Shown: positions 25,737 to 38,905 of the stretch, piece after piece
Layout: every line of letters begins with the position of its first letter
Position numbering within the stretch: the first letter of the stretch is position 1
NCBI RefSeq assembly: GCF_003217515.1
Contig: NZ_QJSX01000008.1
Location: 149,631-213,630 of the forward strand
Reading direction: 5' to 3'
DNA from: Deinococcus yavapaiensis KR-236
GTDB lineage: Bacteria; Deinococcota; Deinococci; Deinococcales; Deinococcaceae
DNA length: 64,000 nt
Translations under genes and position numbers: made by a program
The notes under the pieces: model-generated
Database searches by the model: none
Seen by the model: only the letters and a program-made list of their open reading frames with translations
What the model was told of the DNA's origin: nothing

Positions 25737-28226
25737 ATGTTGCCAAGCTCGCTGCAAGCGCGATTGAAGCGAGCGCCTCGCCTCGTCGTGGCGCCCGTCG
25801 GGCTCGGCTTCGGGCAAGACGCCTTGACCGAGTGGGCCCGAACTGCCGGGCGCGCCGTCGTTCACCATCCGAACGACGTCACGCCCGAACCTACCCTCCT
25901 CGTGGCGCGAAAACGCTCTGATCTCGACGGCCTGCCGTCCGGTTGGACTCTCGAGGACGTGCTGATGCTGCACGAGCGCGACGCGACTCTGAACGAGTCG
26001 GACTGGCGAAGCGGCTTGTCACGGGCGCCGATCGAGTTCGCCGAGTCGAGCTTTCGGGAAGCGGAAGGCTGGCCGCGCGCGCTCGAACTCGCCGCTCGCG
26101 TCTCGCCGGACGCGCCGAGCCTCGCCGCGCACCCGCTGGTACAAAGCGACTTGCGTCGACTTCTGCCCGCGGGCACGCGCGACCTCGCCGTTCGCGTCGC
26201 CGTCACGCCCGTCGTCGTGCCCGCCGTCGTGCCCCTCCTCGATGTTTCGCACGCCGAGGTCGCGGAGCTGCTCGACCTCGGCATCTTGTTCGACGTGGGC
26301 GACGGACCGCGCTTGCCGAGCTTGCTGCGGACCGTGCTCCTCGACGTTCGCGCCGACGTCGCCTCCAGCGTGGCGAACGCCCTGCTCGACGCGGGACGCT
26401 TGCGAGAAGCGCTCGACGTCTTGGCGGAAGCGGGAGATTGGAACGGTTACCTGGGCTTGCTGGCCCGCACGTCCAAGGCGTCGCAAGGCGAGGATGCCTT
26501 GCGAGCCTCGCTGCGGCGCGTGCCCGAGGTTCGCCGTGAACACCCTGGCGCCTTGTACCTCAGCGGGCTCTTGGCGCGCGTGCGCGGCGAGTTCGCGCAA
26601 GCCGAGCGGTGCTACCAAGCGGCGGCCGAGCACGCCGACGCGCACCTCGCGCCGATCGTGCACAACGCCCGAGGCGTGACGCTCGCTCTGCAAGGCCGCG
26701 CGGACGAAGCGCTCGCGGCCTTCGACGCCGCCACCCGAATCGCGCCCCTGGCGTCCACCATCGCGGGCGAAGCGTGGCACAACCGCGGCGGCTTGCTGCT
26801 GCAAGCGAGCCGCTTCGCCGAGGCGGAAGCGAGTTTGCGCGAAGCGACCGCCGCGTTTCGCGCCAGCGGCGACGAAGCTCGTGAAGCGACGACGTTGCAG
26901 TTGCTCGGAACCTTCTACGTCGGGCGCGGCCTGCTGCCCGAAGCGCGCGCCGCCTTCGAGGACGCTCTGAACGTCTTGGCGCGGCTCGGGCGCGGCTCCA
27001 CCGCGCTCGTTCGCGCGAACTTCGCCGAAGTGCTGTGCCTTCTCGGGGACCTCGAACGCGCCGAGGTGCAACTGGAGGTGGCGACGCGCACGCTCGGCAG
27101 CGCGCCCGACGCGCGCGCGGAAGGCTGGACGCACCTCAACACCGCCTTGCTGTGCGTCACGCGAGGCGATCTCGACGCGGCCGAACGACACTTGCGCGGC
27201 GTGCTGCTCGGCGCCCACCGCGAGCGCTCCCTGCTCGCCGAAGCGCACCTGCTCCTCGCGCGCGTGCACCGTCTGCGCGGCGAAACCGACCTCGCTGTCA
27301 AAGCGCTTCAAGGCGCTTCCTCGCTCGGCCTGCGCGCGCAACTGGAAGCCGCCGTCCTGCGCGGCGAAGGCTTCGAGGAAGTTCAAGCGCAAGCGCGTCA
27401 AGAGGAAGCGCGTCTCGAACTCGCCGTCGCCTTGCTGCACGGCAGCGGCAGCTCGGAATTGCGCGAAGCCCTCGACCTCATTCGCGCCCACCGCATGTAC
27501 TCCCTGCTGTCGTTTCCTTCGCACGCGAGCCGCCTCGTGACGCTCGCCGAGGAGGACGAAGGCGTCCGGGACCTGTTCCCGCTGCACCTGCGCCTTCTCG
27601 GCGCGTTCTCCGTGCGCTTCCTCGGGCGCGAAGTGCGCCTCGCGGACTTCCCGACGCGCAAAAGCGCCGCGCTGCTTCTCACGCTCGCCCTCGGGCCGGG
27701 CCGCGTGTCGCGCGAGGAACTCGCCGAACGCTTCTGGCCCGACGCCAAGAACCCCGCGTCGAACCTCCAAACGGCCGTCTACCACTTGCGCGCGACGCTC
27801 GGAGCGTCCGTCGTGCGTTCCGAACGTGGCTTGCTGAGCCTCGGCTTTCCGGTACGCAGCGACCTCGCCGCCCTCGAAGACGCCCTCGCGAACGCAGAGC
27901 GGGCCACACCCGACGAGCGCCTGCGTGACTGGCCGCGCTTGTTGCGCTCGGCGGGCCGCTTCCTGCCCGAATTTCCCGAGGACTTCGAAGACCGCCGCGC
28001 CGCCGCCGAGGATGTCGTTCGACGCCTGCGCCTCGACCTCGCCGAAGCCGCGCCTTCCACGTCCGACCTGCGCTTGCAACTTCTGCGCGACGTCATCGCC
28101 GACGATCCCTACGACGTCACGACGCGCGAAGCGGTCATCGCGCTCTACACCGCGCGCGGCGACCTCGACAGCGCCCTGTCGGAACGCGAGGTGCTGAGGC
28201 GCGTCGAGCGGGAACTGCGCGGCTGA
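25737..28226 (+). CDS. MalT/SARP-like TPR transcriptional regulator with C-terminal winged helix and BTAD
   Basis: An 829-residue protein. Residues about 12-35 (RLVVAPVGLGFGQDALTEWA) align by eye with the P-loop region of MalT-type STAND ATPases but have no GKT/S, and the protein jumps to the GWPRALELAARV helix that normally follows the whole ATPase. About 15 helical-pair (TPR) repeats occupy about 190-590, for example HAGALYLSGLLARVRGEFAQ-like pairs. A winged helix follows at about 615-700 (LLGAFSVRFLGREVRL, then LAERFWPDAK), then a BTAD-type helical domain to the end. DNA binding and ligand sensing by the TPR superhelix are inferred. Divergent from the subtilase gene, a possible target. TACATT lies 8 nt before the ATG. 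Confidence 0.78.
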   Translation: MLPSSLQARLKRAPRLVVAPVGLGFGQDALTEWARTAGRAVVHHPNDVTPEPTLLVARKRSDLDGLPSGWTLEDVLMLHERDATLNESDWRSGLSRAPIEFAESSFREAEGWPRALELAARVSPDAPSLAAHPLVQSDLRRLLPAGTRDLAVRVAVTPVVVPAVVPLLDVSHAEVAELLDLGILFDVGDGPRLPSLLRTVLLDVRADVASSVANALLDAGRLREALDVLAEAGDWNGYLGLLARTSKASQGEDALRASLRRVPEVRREHPGALYLSGLLARVRGEFAQAERCYQAAAEHADAHLAPIVHNARGVTLALQGRADEALAAFDAATRIAPLASTIAGEAWHNRGGLLLQASRFAEAEASLREATAAFRASGDEAREATTLQLLGTFYVGRGLLPEARAAFEDALNVLARLGRGSTALVRANFAEVLCLLGDLERAEVQLEVATRTLGSAPDARAEGWTHLNTALLCVTRGDLDAAERHLRGVLLGAHRERSLLAEAHLLLARVHRLRGETDLAVKALQGASSLGLRAQLEAAVLRGEGFEEVQAQARQEEARLELAVALLHGSGSSELREALDLIRAHRMYSLLSFPSHASRLVTLAEEDEGVRDLFPLHLRLLGAFSVRFLGREVRLADFPTRKSAALLLTLALGPGRVSREELAERFWPDAKNPASNLQTAVYHLRATLGASVVRSERGLLSLGFPVRSDLAALEDALANAERATPDERLRDWPRLLRSAGRFLPEFPEDFEDRRAAAEDVVRRLRLDLAEAAPSTSDLRLQLLRDVIADDPYDVTTREAVIALYTARGDLDSALSEREVLRRVERELRG

Positions 28227-28230
28227 ACGA

Positions 28231-29388
<1,158 letters not shown>

Positions 29389-29425
29389 GCGGTCATGCTA
29401 GCAGGCGCGCCTCCGCCGTGAAGGA

Positions 29426-32206
29426 TCAAGGAGCGGGTGGCGCGTCCGGCGACTGCACGTACGGCTCCGACTCGCCGAGCGGCGAGTCCTCGATCGTGCC
29501 GTTCGGCTCGGGGAAGTCCTCACCTCGAGGCTCCTGCGACACGTCACCGTCCGGAGCCTCGTCGCTCGGCGGAAGGGGCTGCACGTCGTCCGGAACGGGA
29601 ACCACGGTCGGATCTTGGGTGTCGGGCGTCGGCGTCACGTCGGGCAAGTCGGGTAGGCCGTCCTGCGACGACTGATCTTGAAGTTCCTGCTGCTGTCGTT
29701 CCTGCTCTTCGGCTTGGCGTTGCAGTTCCTGTTGCCGAGCGGCTTCCTGCGCGGCTTGCTCTTCGGCTTGGCGTTGCAGTTCCTGCTGCCGGGCGGCTTC
29801 CTGCGCAGCCTGCTCTTCGGCTTGGCGTTGCAGTTCCTGTTGCCGAGCGGCTTCCTGCGCAGCCTGCTCTTCGGCTTGGCGTTGCAGTTCCTGCTGCCGG
29901 GCGGCTTCCTGCGCGGCTTGCTGCTCGGCTTGGCGTTGCAACTCCTGTTGCCGAGCGGCTTCCTGTGCCGCCTGCTCTTCGGTTTGCCGTTGCAGTTCCT
30001 GCTGCCGAGCGGCTTCTTGCGCCGCTTGTTGCTCGGCTTGCTGCCGCGCCGCTGCCTGCTGCTCGGCTTGGCGCCGCGCCTCCTCTTGCTGGGCCGCCTG
30101 CTGAGCTTGCCGCCGCTGCTCCTGCTCGCGTGTGGCTTGCTGCTGGGACGCTTGCGGCTTTGGCGTGGGAGACGACGTGCGATTCGGGTTCGAACGCCCT
30201 CCGAAGAAGTCGCGCAAACCTTGCACGACGCCGCCTCGCGCCGCCGCTTCCTGGACGAAAGCCATGTTCACGCCGCGCACCCAGTTGAAGGTCACGTCGC
30301 TCGGCTTCTCGAACGCCACGACGGGCCGACCTCGCAACGTGCCCGCCACGGCAGTTTGCCAAATCGGCGCGGCGATCTCACCGCTGTAGCTGTTGAGCGG
30401 CATCGCTCCGCCAGCTTGACGACCCACCCACACGGCGCCCGCCACGCTCGGCGTGACGCCCGCGAACCACAAGTCCTTCACGTCGTTCGTCGTACCCGTC
30501 TTGCCGCCGACTTGCCAGCCGGGAATGCGCGCTCGCCACGCGAGGCCGCCCGACCGAGCGCCGAGGTCGTTCACGACGCCCGACAGCATGTCCAACCCCA
30601 AGTACGCCACTTGCGGACTCCACACACGCCGCGAAGCCGCCTTCGGCAAAGCGAGCTCTTTGCCGTCGGCGTTCACGACGCGCTTCACGAAGGTCGGTTC
30701 GTGGTACGTCCCGCCGTTCGCGAACGTCGCGTACGCCAGCGCCATCTGCAAGGGGCTCGCTTCCAACGTTCCGATGGACAGCGACAAGCCCGCGTCGGGC
30801 GGCGGCGTGAGGCCGAGCGCGCGCACCTTGTTTTCCAAGGCGCGCACGCCGATTTGCTGCGCGAGCCGCACCGTCGGCAAGTTGAGACTGTGATCCAGCG
30901 AGTACCGCAACGTCACGGGCCGCCCGAGGTACGTCCCCGAGTAGTTCTGCGGCTGATAATCGCCCGAGATCGGCGCGTCGAGAACGGTGTCCGACTGCTT
31001 CCATCCTTTTTCCAGCGCGAGGGTGTACAGCAAGGGCTTCACGCTCGACCCGACTTGACGGCGGGCGTCCACGGCGTTGTTCCACTCGCTTTCGCGGCCC
31101 GGGCCGAGCTTCTGTCCGACCAAGGCCAGCACTTCTCCGCTGGAGGGCTGCACGAGGGCGAGACCCAGCGTCGCGCCGCTCGGCACGTTTGCTTCTTGCG
31201 ACGCGACGTTCGCGGCGTTTTGCGCCTGCACGTCCATCGTCGTGTACACTTTCAGCCCTCCGCGCGAATACACCGTCTTGCTGCCGAAACGCTTCACGAG
31301 GTCGTCTTGCACGACGTCGAGGAACGCCGTGTACTTGCCTTCCTCGAGCTTGGGCATGTTGCGGATCTTGGCGTCCTTGTCGACGAGGGTGGCCGACACG
31401 ACGTTGCCCTGCCCGTCGTACCGCACGCGCCATCCCGCCGGCTGTAGAGGCACGCGCCACGCGGCGTCCGCCTGCGCTTTGGTCACCATGCCGTCCTCGA
31501 CCATGCGGTTCAAGAGGTCGCGCATCAGCGGACGGTAGCCCGCGTAATTGAAGTACCGCCGTGGACTTGGAATGAGCGTCGCGAGGTAGGTGCTCTCGGC
31601 GAGGCCGAGCCGAGAGGCGTCCTTGCCGAAGTACGCGCGCGCCGCCGTCTGCGCGCCGACGATGTCGCCTCGCGCGCCGCCCGCGCCCCAATAGATGACG
31701 TTGAGGTACGCCGAGAGAATCTCCTCCTTCGAGAAGTTTCGCTCGACTTGAAAGGCGAGGATCGCCTCGCGCACCTTTCGCTCTGCCGTCCGCGCTTGGT
31801 TGAGATCGGCGAGGATGGTGTTCTTCACGAGTTGCTGCGTGAGGGTGCTGCCGCCTTCGAGGTCGCCGCGCAGCGTGCTCCACAGCGCGCGCGCCAGTCC
31901 TTGGAAGTCCAGACCGTGGTGCTTGTAGAAGCGTCGGTCTTCGCTCGTGACGACGGCCGCCTTCAGCCACGGGCTGAACTCGCTCGCCTTCAGCAGCGTC
32001 CGGTTGGCGCGGTCACCGCCGCCGAGCTTCGGGGACAACGTGCCCACGAACTGCCCGGAGCGATCGAAGACTTGCGTCTTTCCGCCGAACTCCAGTGCGC
32101 CGAGGCTGTCGACGGGCGGAAGGTCGCGGCCCCAGAACATGACGCCGCCCGTCACCGCCCCGACACCGAGCAGCAAGGTGAGAACCGTTCCGGTCAGAAA
32201 ACGCAT
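29426..32206 (-). CDS. class A penicillin-binding protein (transglycosylase/transpeptidase) with Q/E/A-repeat tail
   Basis: A 926-residue bifunctional peptidoglycan synthase. One transmembrane helix (about 5-25) precedes the GT51 domain with catalytic Glu89 (SEDRRFYKHHGLD), GGSTLTQQLVKN (118-129) and REAILAFQVERNFSKEEIL. The transpeptidase has the SxxK motif at Ser387-Lys390 (GSSVKP), SLN near 440 and GGKTGTT near 552. After the catalytic domain comes a tail of about 260 residues: six 18-residue copies of a Q/E/A/R unit predicted to form a long charged helix or coiled coil, then an acidic Pro-rich end. The tail is unusual for PBP1A. TAGAAT is 6 nt before the ATG (leaderless type). Confidence 0.94.
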   Translation of the reverse strand: MRFLTGTVLTLLLGVGAVTGGVMFWGRDLPPVDSLGALEFGGKTQVFDRSGQFVGTLSPKLGGGDRANRTLLKASEFSPWLKAAVVTSEDRRFYKHHGLDFQGLARALWSTLRGDLEGGSTLTQQLVKNTILADLNQARTAERKVREAILAFQVERNFSKEEILSAYLNVIYWGAGGARGDIVGAQTAARAYFGKDASRLGLAESTYLATLIPSPRRYFNYAGYRPLMRDLLNRMVEDGMVTKAQADAAWRVPLQPAGWRVRYDGQGNVVSATLVDKDAKIRNMPKLEEGKYTAFLDVVQDDLVKRFGSKTVYSRGGLKVYTTMDVQAQNAANVASQEANVPSGATLGLALVQPSSGEVLALVGQKLGPGRESEWNNAVDARRQVGSSVKPLLYTLALEKGWKQSDTVLDAPISGDYQPQNYSGTYLGRPVTLRYSLDHSLNLPTVRLAQQIGVRALENKVRALGLTPPPDAGLSLSIGTLEASPLQMALAYATFANGGTYHEPTFVKRVVNADGKELALPKAASRRVWSPQVAYLGLDMLSGVVNDLGARSGGLAWRARIPGWQVGGKTGTTNDVKDLWFAGVTPSVAGAVWVGRQAGGAMPLNSYSGEIAAPIWQTAVAGTLRGRPVVAFEKPSDVTFNWVRGVNMAFVQEAAARGGVVQGLRDFFGGRSNPNRTSSPTPKPQASQQQATREQEQRRQAQQAAQQEEARRQAEQQAAARQQAEQQAAQEAARQQELQRQTEEQAAQEAARQQELQRQAEQQAAQEAARQQELQRQAEEQAAQEAARQQELQRQAEEQAAQEAARQQELQRQAEEQAAQEAARQQELQRQAEEQERQQQELQDQSSQDGLPDLPDVTPTPDTQDPTVVPVPDDVQPLPPSDEAPDGDVSQEPRGEDFPEPNGTIEDSPLGESEPYVQSPDAPPAP
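29702..30028 (-). repeat. 54-bp tandem repeat encoding an 18-residue unit (about six copies)
   Basis: GGCTTGGCGTTGCAGTTCCTG recurs on the plus strand at about 29711, 29765, 29819 and 29873, with variants at 29927 and 29981, exactly 54 bp apart and in frame. Neighbouring copies alternate between GTTGCCGAGC and GCTGCCGGGC, which points to a 108-bp higher-order duplication. The encoded unit is ARQQELQRQAEEQAAQEA. Confidence 0.93.
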
Positions 32207-32324
32207 CGAGGCATTCTACGCGAGGGAACTGACGAAAGTTCCCGGCTTCTCATGAGAAGCTCGACGCCCTTGGCGACGAACGCACGGTGAAAAATGCGTT
32301 CGGAAAGTGTGATGAAATGAAGAT

Positions 32325-34457
32325 ATGACTTCTCCCGCGCCGTCTCCCGAATTGACCTCAATGCTCGACTTGCACCGCCGCAAACAGCACGACGCGTTGC
32401 TGGAGCGCGGCCAAGCGCTTCTCGTCGAGCGCCCCGACGAAGTGCAAGCGCGGCTCCTCGTCGCGCAGGTGTTCGCCGAGCGAGGACAGTGGGGAAGCGT
32501 CGAGGAGGTCACGCGCGAAGGCTTACGGCTCGATGCGAAGCAGCCCGACTTGCTTCGGTACCTCGGCGCGGCCGTGATGAACCAAGGACGCGTCGCGCAA
32601 GCGGCGGGCATCCTGCAAGAAGCTTTGCAAGTCCAGCCGTCGCCGCAAACGGCCGTGAACTTCGCCATCGCGTTGCTGCAACTCGGCCACGAAGCCGACG
32701 GCCTTCGCGTCTTCCAGTACGCGGCGAGCCTCGCCAAGAACGACGCCGAACGCGCACGCATCCTGAGCTTCGCCGCCACCCAACTGTTCGCGCGCGACCT
32801 TCTCGGGGGCGCCGCGACCCTCTCCGAGGCTTTGCGGCGTCTTCAGCCCGCCGATCCCGTGGGATGGACCGTGTACGCGGTCGCGCTGTTCAAGCTCGGT
32901 CGCTTCTCCGAAGCCGTGGAGGTGTGCCTGGAAGGCTTGAGTCACCACCCCACGCACCCCGACTTGCACGTCACCCTCGCCGACGCGTTGCTCGAAGCGG
33001 GCCGCCACGACGAAGCCAAGGGGGCCGCCGAGGAAGCCGAGCGCCACCTGCCGCCCGAGCGGCGCGCGTCGTGGCGCCTGCACCGTGCGCTGAGCCTGCC
33101 CGTCGTGGCAGACGCCGCGAGCGAAATCGACGAAGCACGCGCGTTCCTGCGCGCCACCCTGGACGAACTGCGCGAACGCGTCCGAGAAGGGGAGAAGCTG
33201 TTGCCGCTCGTCGCCGTCGGAGGCCCGCCGTTCATGCTCGCCTACCACGGGCAGGACAACTTGGCGTTGCGCCGAGATCTCGCGGCGCTGCTGCGTGAAG
33301 CCAGCCCCGAACTGACGTACACCGCGCCGCACGTCACCGCTCCCCGAGCGCCAGGCAAGATCCGCGTGGGCTTCTTGTCGTTCATGTGGGGCAACTCCAG
33401 CCCCACGAAGCAGTGGCTCGGCTTGATTCAAAACCTCGACCGCGAACGCTTCCACGTGACGGTCCTCGCGCTCGGCCCGTTGCGTCAACCCGACAGCCCC
33501 GTGGCGCGGGCGCTCCTCGAAGCCGCCGACGAGTTCGTGATGCTGCCGCGCCAACTCGAACAAGCGCGCGAGATCGTCGCGCAGCGAGCCTTGGACGTCT
33601 TGCAGTACGCCGAGCCGAACGCCGACGCGCTCGAGTACCTCCTCGCGTTCGCTCGCCTCGCCCGCGTTCAAGGCACCTCCATCTCCTACCCGGAAACGAC
33701 GGGCATCGACACCATGGACGACTTCGTGTCCACGCCCGAGATGGACCCCGACGGATTCGAAGCGCAGTACAGCGAACGGCTGGTTCGGCTTCCCGGCACG
33801 GCCACCTTGACCCACTACGTGGAGCAGACGCCGCCGTCGCGCAAGACGCGCGCCGACTTGGGCTTGCCCGAAGGACGCTTGTACGCCTGTCCGCAAGCTT
33901 TGTTCAAGTTCCACCCGGACATCGACGCCCTCTTCGAAACGCTGCTGCGCCGCGACCCCGAGGGGCACCTCGTCTTGATTCAAGGCGAGAACGCCTCGCA
34001 ATCCGAGAAGTTGCTCGAGCGCCTGGGCCACAACCTCGGTGACGCCTGCGCGCGCGTCGTGATGCTGCCGCGTTTGTCCGGCGACGACTACAACCGCGTG
34101 CTGCAACTCGTCGACGTCGTGCTAGACCCTCCGTATTACACCGGCTACACCACCTCCATCGCCGCCCTCACCATGGGAACGCCGGTCGTGACGAGAGAAG
34201 GACGCTTCAACCGTGAACGTCACACGGGCGCCATGCTGCGGGCCGTCGAAGCCGACGCCTGCGTCGTGCCGGACCTCGACGCGTACGTCGAGCGCGCCGT
34301 CGAACTCGCTCATCCGACGGTTCGCCGTGCGTTCACGCGCGCCACCATCAGCAAGAACGCCCACCGTTTGACTCTCGAGAAGGCGACGGTGCGGGCGTTC
34401 GAAGCGTACTTCGAGGAGGTGGTTCGATCGATCGACGCGCAAGGCCGCCGCGCCTAA
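32325..34457 (+). CDS. TPR protein with O-GlcNAc-transferase-like (GT41) domain
   Basis: A 710-residue cytosolic protein. TPR-like helical pairs fill about 10-270 (for example QPDLLRYLGAAVMNQGRVAQ). A catalytic half of GT-B fold follows from about 345: KIRVGFLSFMWGNSSPTK, the QGTSISYPETTGIDTMDD stretch, and DVVLDPPYYTGYTTSIAALTMGTPVVT, which match the SPINDLY/OGT C-terminal family. The family transfers sugars, usually GlcNAc or glucose, to Ser/Thr or Asn of proteins, so a protein glycosyltransferase is the best guess; donor and target are unknown. It starts 118 bp from the divergent PBP gene and ends just before gcvT. Confidence 0.78.
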   Translation: MTSPAPSPELTSMLDLHRRKQHDALLERGQALLVERPDEVQARLLVAQVFAERGQWGSVEEVTREGLRLDAKQPDLLRYLGAAVMNQGRVAQAAGILQEALQVQPSPQTAVNFAIALLQLGHEADGLRVFQYAASLAKNDAERARILSFAATQLFARDLLGGAATLSEALRRLQPADPVGWTVYAVALFKLGRFSEAVEVCLEGLSHHPTHPDLHVTLADALLEAGRHDEAKGAAEEAERHLPPERRASWRLHRALSLPVVADAASEIDEARAFLRATLDELRERVREGEKLLPLVAVGGPPFMLAYHGQDNLALRRDLAALLREASPELTYTAPHVTAPRAPGKIRVGFLSFMWGNSSPTKQWLGLIQNLDRERFHVTVLALGPLRQPDSPVARALLEAADEFVMLPRQLEQAREIVAQRALDVLQYAEPNADALEYLLAFARLARVQGTSISYPETTGIDTMDDFVSTPEMDPDGFEAQYSERLVRLPGTATLTHYVEQTPPSRKTRADLGLPEGRLYACPQALFKFHPDIDALFETLLRRDPEGHLVLIQGENASQSEKLLERLGHNLGDACARVVMLPRLSGDDYNRVLQLVDVVLDPPYYTGYTTSIAALTMGTPVVTREGRFNRERHTGAMLRAVEADACVVPDLDAYVERAVELAHPTVRRAFTRATISKNAHRLTLEKATVRAFEAYFEEVVRSIDAQGRRA

Positions 34458-34490
34458 CACCTGTTAGTTCCCGGTGTTAGACTTGAACGC
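34454..34490 (+). promoter_or_regulatory. gcvT leaderless promoter with CTAACA/TGTTAG inverted repeat
   Basis: TAGACT (34478-34483) lies 7 nt before the GTG of gcvT. Just upstream, CTAACACCTGTTAG (34454-34467) is an inverted repeat of CTAACA/TGTTAG, and a third half-site GGTGTTAG (34473-34480) overlaps the -10. This arrangement could bind a dimeric repressor. It begins inside the stop of the preceding gene. Confidence 0.45.
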
Positions 34491-35555
34491 GTGAGCCAAG
34501 AAGACCTCAAGAGGACACCGCTGCACGACGCGCACGTTCGAGCGGGCGCGCGCATCGTGCCGTTCGCGGGGTACGCGATGCCCGTGCAGTACGCGGGCGT
34601 CATGGCCGAACACCACGCCGTTCGCGAAGGTGCGGGCGTGTTCGACGTGTCGCACATGGGCGAGTTTCGCGTGACGGGACCGCAGGCGCTGGACTTCCTG
34701 CAGTTCGCGACGACGAACGACGTCGGCAAGCTCAAGCCGGGCCGCGCGCAGTACAACCTTCTGCCGAACGAGCGTGGCGGTCTCGTGGACGACATCTACG
34801 TGTACATGCTGAGCGAGGGCGAGTACTTCGTCGTCGTGAACGCCGCCAACGTCGACAAGGACTTCGCGCATTTGCAAGGAATCGCGGCGCGCTTCGACGT
34901 GAATCTCGTGAACGAGAGCGACGCGTGGGGTCTGCTCGCCGTGCAAGGCCCGAAGGCGGCCGAATTGCTGCAGCGTCACGCGGACCTCGACCTCTCGTCC
35001 AAGAAGAAGAACAGCGTCTTCAAGGCGACCCTCTTCGACTTCGACGTGATGCTGGCCCGCACGGGGTACACGGGTGAGGACGGCTTCGAGATTTTCGTGA
35101 AGGCCGACGAGGCCGAAGTCGTGTGGGACAAGCTTCTCGCCGTGGGCTTCACGCCCGCCGGGCTGGGCGCGCGCGATACCCTGCGTCTCGAAGCGGGCTT
35201 TCCGCTGTACGGGCACGAGTTCGGCGACGACATCCACCCGCTCAGTAGCCATTACACGTGGGCCGTGAAGGACAAGGCCTTCCACGGACGCGAGCACATC
35301 CTCGAGAAGGCGAGCGGGCACAAGCTTGTGGGCCTCACGCTGGACAAGGTCATCGCGCGCGAGGGAGCGCCCGTCAAGAGTGGGGGAGAAGTCATCGGGC
35401 GCGTCACGAGCGGCTCGATGAGCCCGACCCTCAAGGTGCCGATCGCCATGGCGCTTATCGACGCGAACTGCATCGAAGACGGTGAACTCACGGTCGAGAT
35501 TCGCGGCAAGGAGTACCCCGCGAGGGTCACGGCCTTGCCGTTCCTGAAAAAGTAA
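34491..35555 (+). CDS. gcvT: glycine cleavage system aminomethyltransferase (T protein)
   Basis: A 354-residue THF-dependent enzyme that takes the aminomethyl group from lipoylated H protein to make 5,10-methylene-THF. MPVQYAGVMAEHHAVREGAGVFDVSHMGE (split here as MPVQYAGVMAEHHAV and GVFDVSHMGE, about 24-58), ARTGYTGEDGFE (about 184-195) and LGARDTLRLEAGFPLYGHE are signature segments, including the catalytic-region Asp of ARDTLRLE. The start is GTG. First gene of gcvT-gcvH-gcvP. Confidence 0.97.
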   Translation: MSQEDLKRTPLHDAHVRAGARIVPFAGYAMPVQYAGVMAEHHAVREGAGVFDVSHMGEFRVTGPQALDFLQFATTNDVGKLKPGRAQYNLLPNERGGLVDDIYVYMLSEGEYFVVVNAANVDKDFAHLQGIAARFDVNLVNESDAWGLLAVQGPKAAELLQRHADLDLSSKKKNSVFKATLFDFDVMLARTGYTGEDGFEIFVKADEAEVVWDKLLAVGFTPAGLGARDTLRLEAGFPLYGHEFGDDIHPLSSHYTWAVKDKAFHGREHILEKASGHKLVGLTLDKVIAREGAPVKSGGEVIGRVTSGSMSPTLKVPIAMALIDANCIEDGELTVEIRGKEYPARVTALPFLKK

Positions 35556-35656
35556 GCCCGGATTCACGCCCCATGCCCGCAGGGGAGGCGCGTGGACGGT
35601 CCTTGCAATAAACCGCAATTCGTTTTCCCGCCTCGCCCTAGACTCAGGAGTCAACT

Positions 35657-36025
35657 ATGAACATTCCCAGCGATCTTCAGTACATGTCCAGCCACGAGTG
35701 GATTCGCGTCGATGGGGACGTCGCCACGGTCGGCATCACGGACTTTGCGCAAGACCAACTCGGAGACGTCGTGTACGTCGAGTTGCCGGAAGTGGGCCGC
35801 GTCGTCAGCGCGGGCGAGACGGTCGCCGTCGTGGAGAGCGTCAAGACCGCCAGCGACATCTACAGCCCCGCCAGCGGCGAGATCGTCGAAGTGAACGACG
35901 GCCTCTCGGGCAGCCCCGAGCTCATCAACGAGGGGCCGTACGAGAACGGCTGGCTTTTCAAGATCCGCGTGGACACGGTCGGCGACACCATGAGCGCCGA
36001 CGAGTACGCGAAGATCGCTCAGTAA
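35657..36025 (+). CDS. gcvH: glycine cleavage system H protein
   Basis: A 122-residue lipoyl carrier. The lipoylated residue is Lys63 in VVESVKTASDIY, and the C-terminal GLSGSPELINEGPYENGWLF motif is typical. AGGAG lies about 7 nt before the ATG. A TAGACT box at 35640-35645 just upstream suggests its own promoter in the 101-bp gap after gcvT. Confidence 0.98.
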   Translation: MNIPSDLQYMSSHEWIRVDGDVATVGITDFAQDQLGDVVYVELPEVGRVVSAGETVAVVESVKTASDIYSPASGEIVEVNDGLSGSPELINEGPYENGWLFKIRVDTVGDTMSADEYAKIAQ

Positions 36026-36041
36026 GCGAGAACGAAGGACC

Positions 36042-38897
<2,856 letters not shown>

Positions 38898-38905
38898 GAA
38901 CGAAC

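Noticed and set aside
26019..28079. 686-codon minus-strand frame
   Set aside because: It is the antisense shadow of the TPR regulator, lacks any domain, and is an artefact of GC-rich codon use.
29702..30028. Regular 54-bp repeats as a CRISPR array
   Set aside because: The copies are contiguous with no unique spacers and are in frame within a PBP gene.
34458..34490. Glycine riboswitch upstream of gcvT
   Set aside because: Only 33 bp separate gcvT from the previous gene, too short for the tandem aptamer, and none of its conserved bases were seen.
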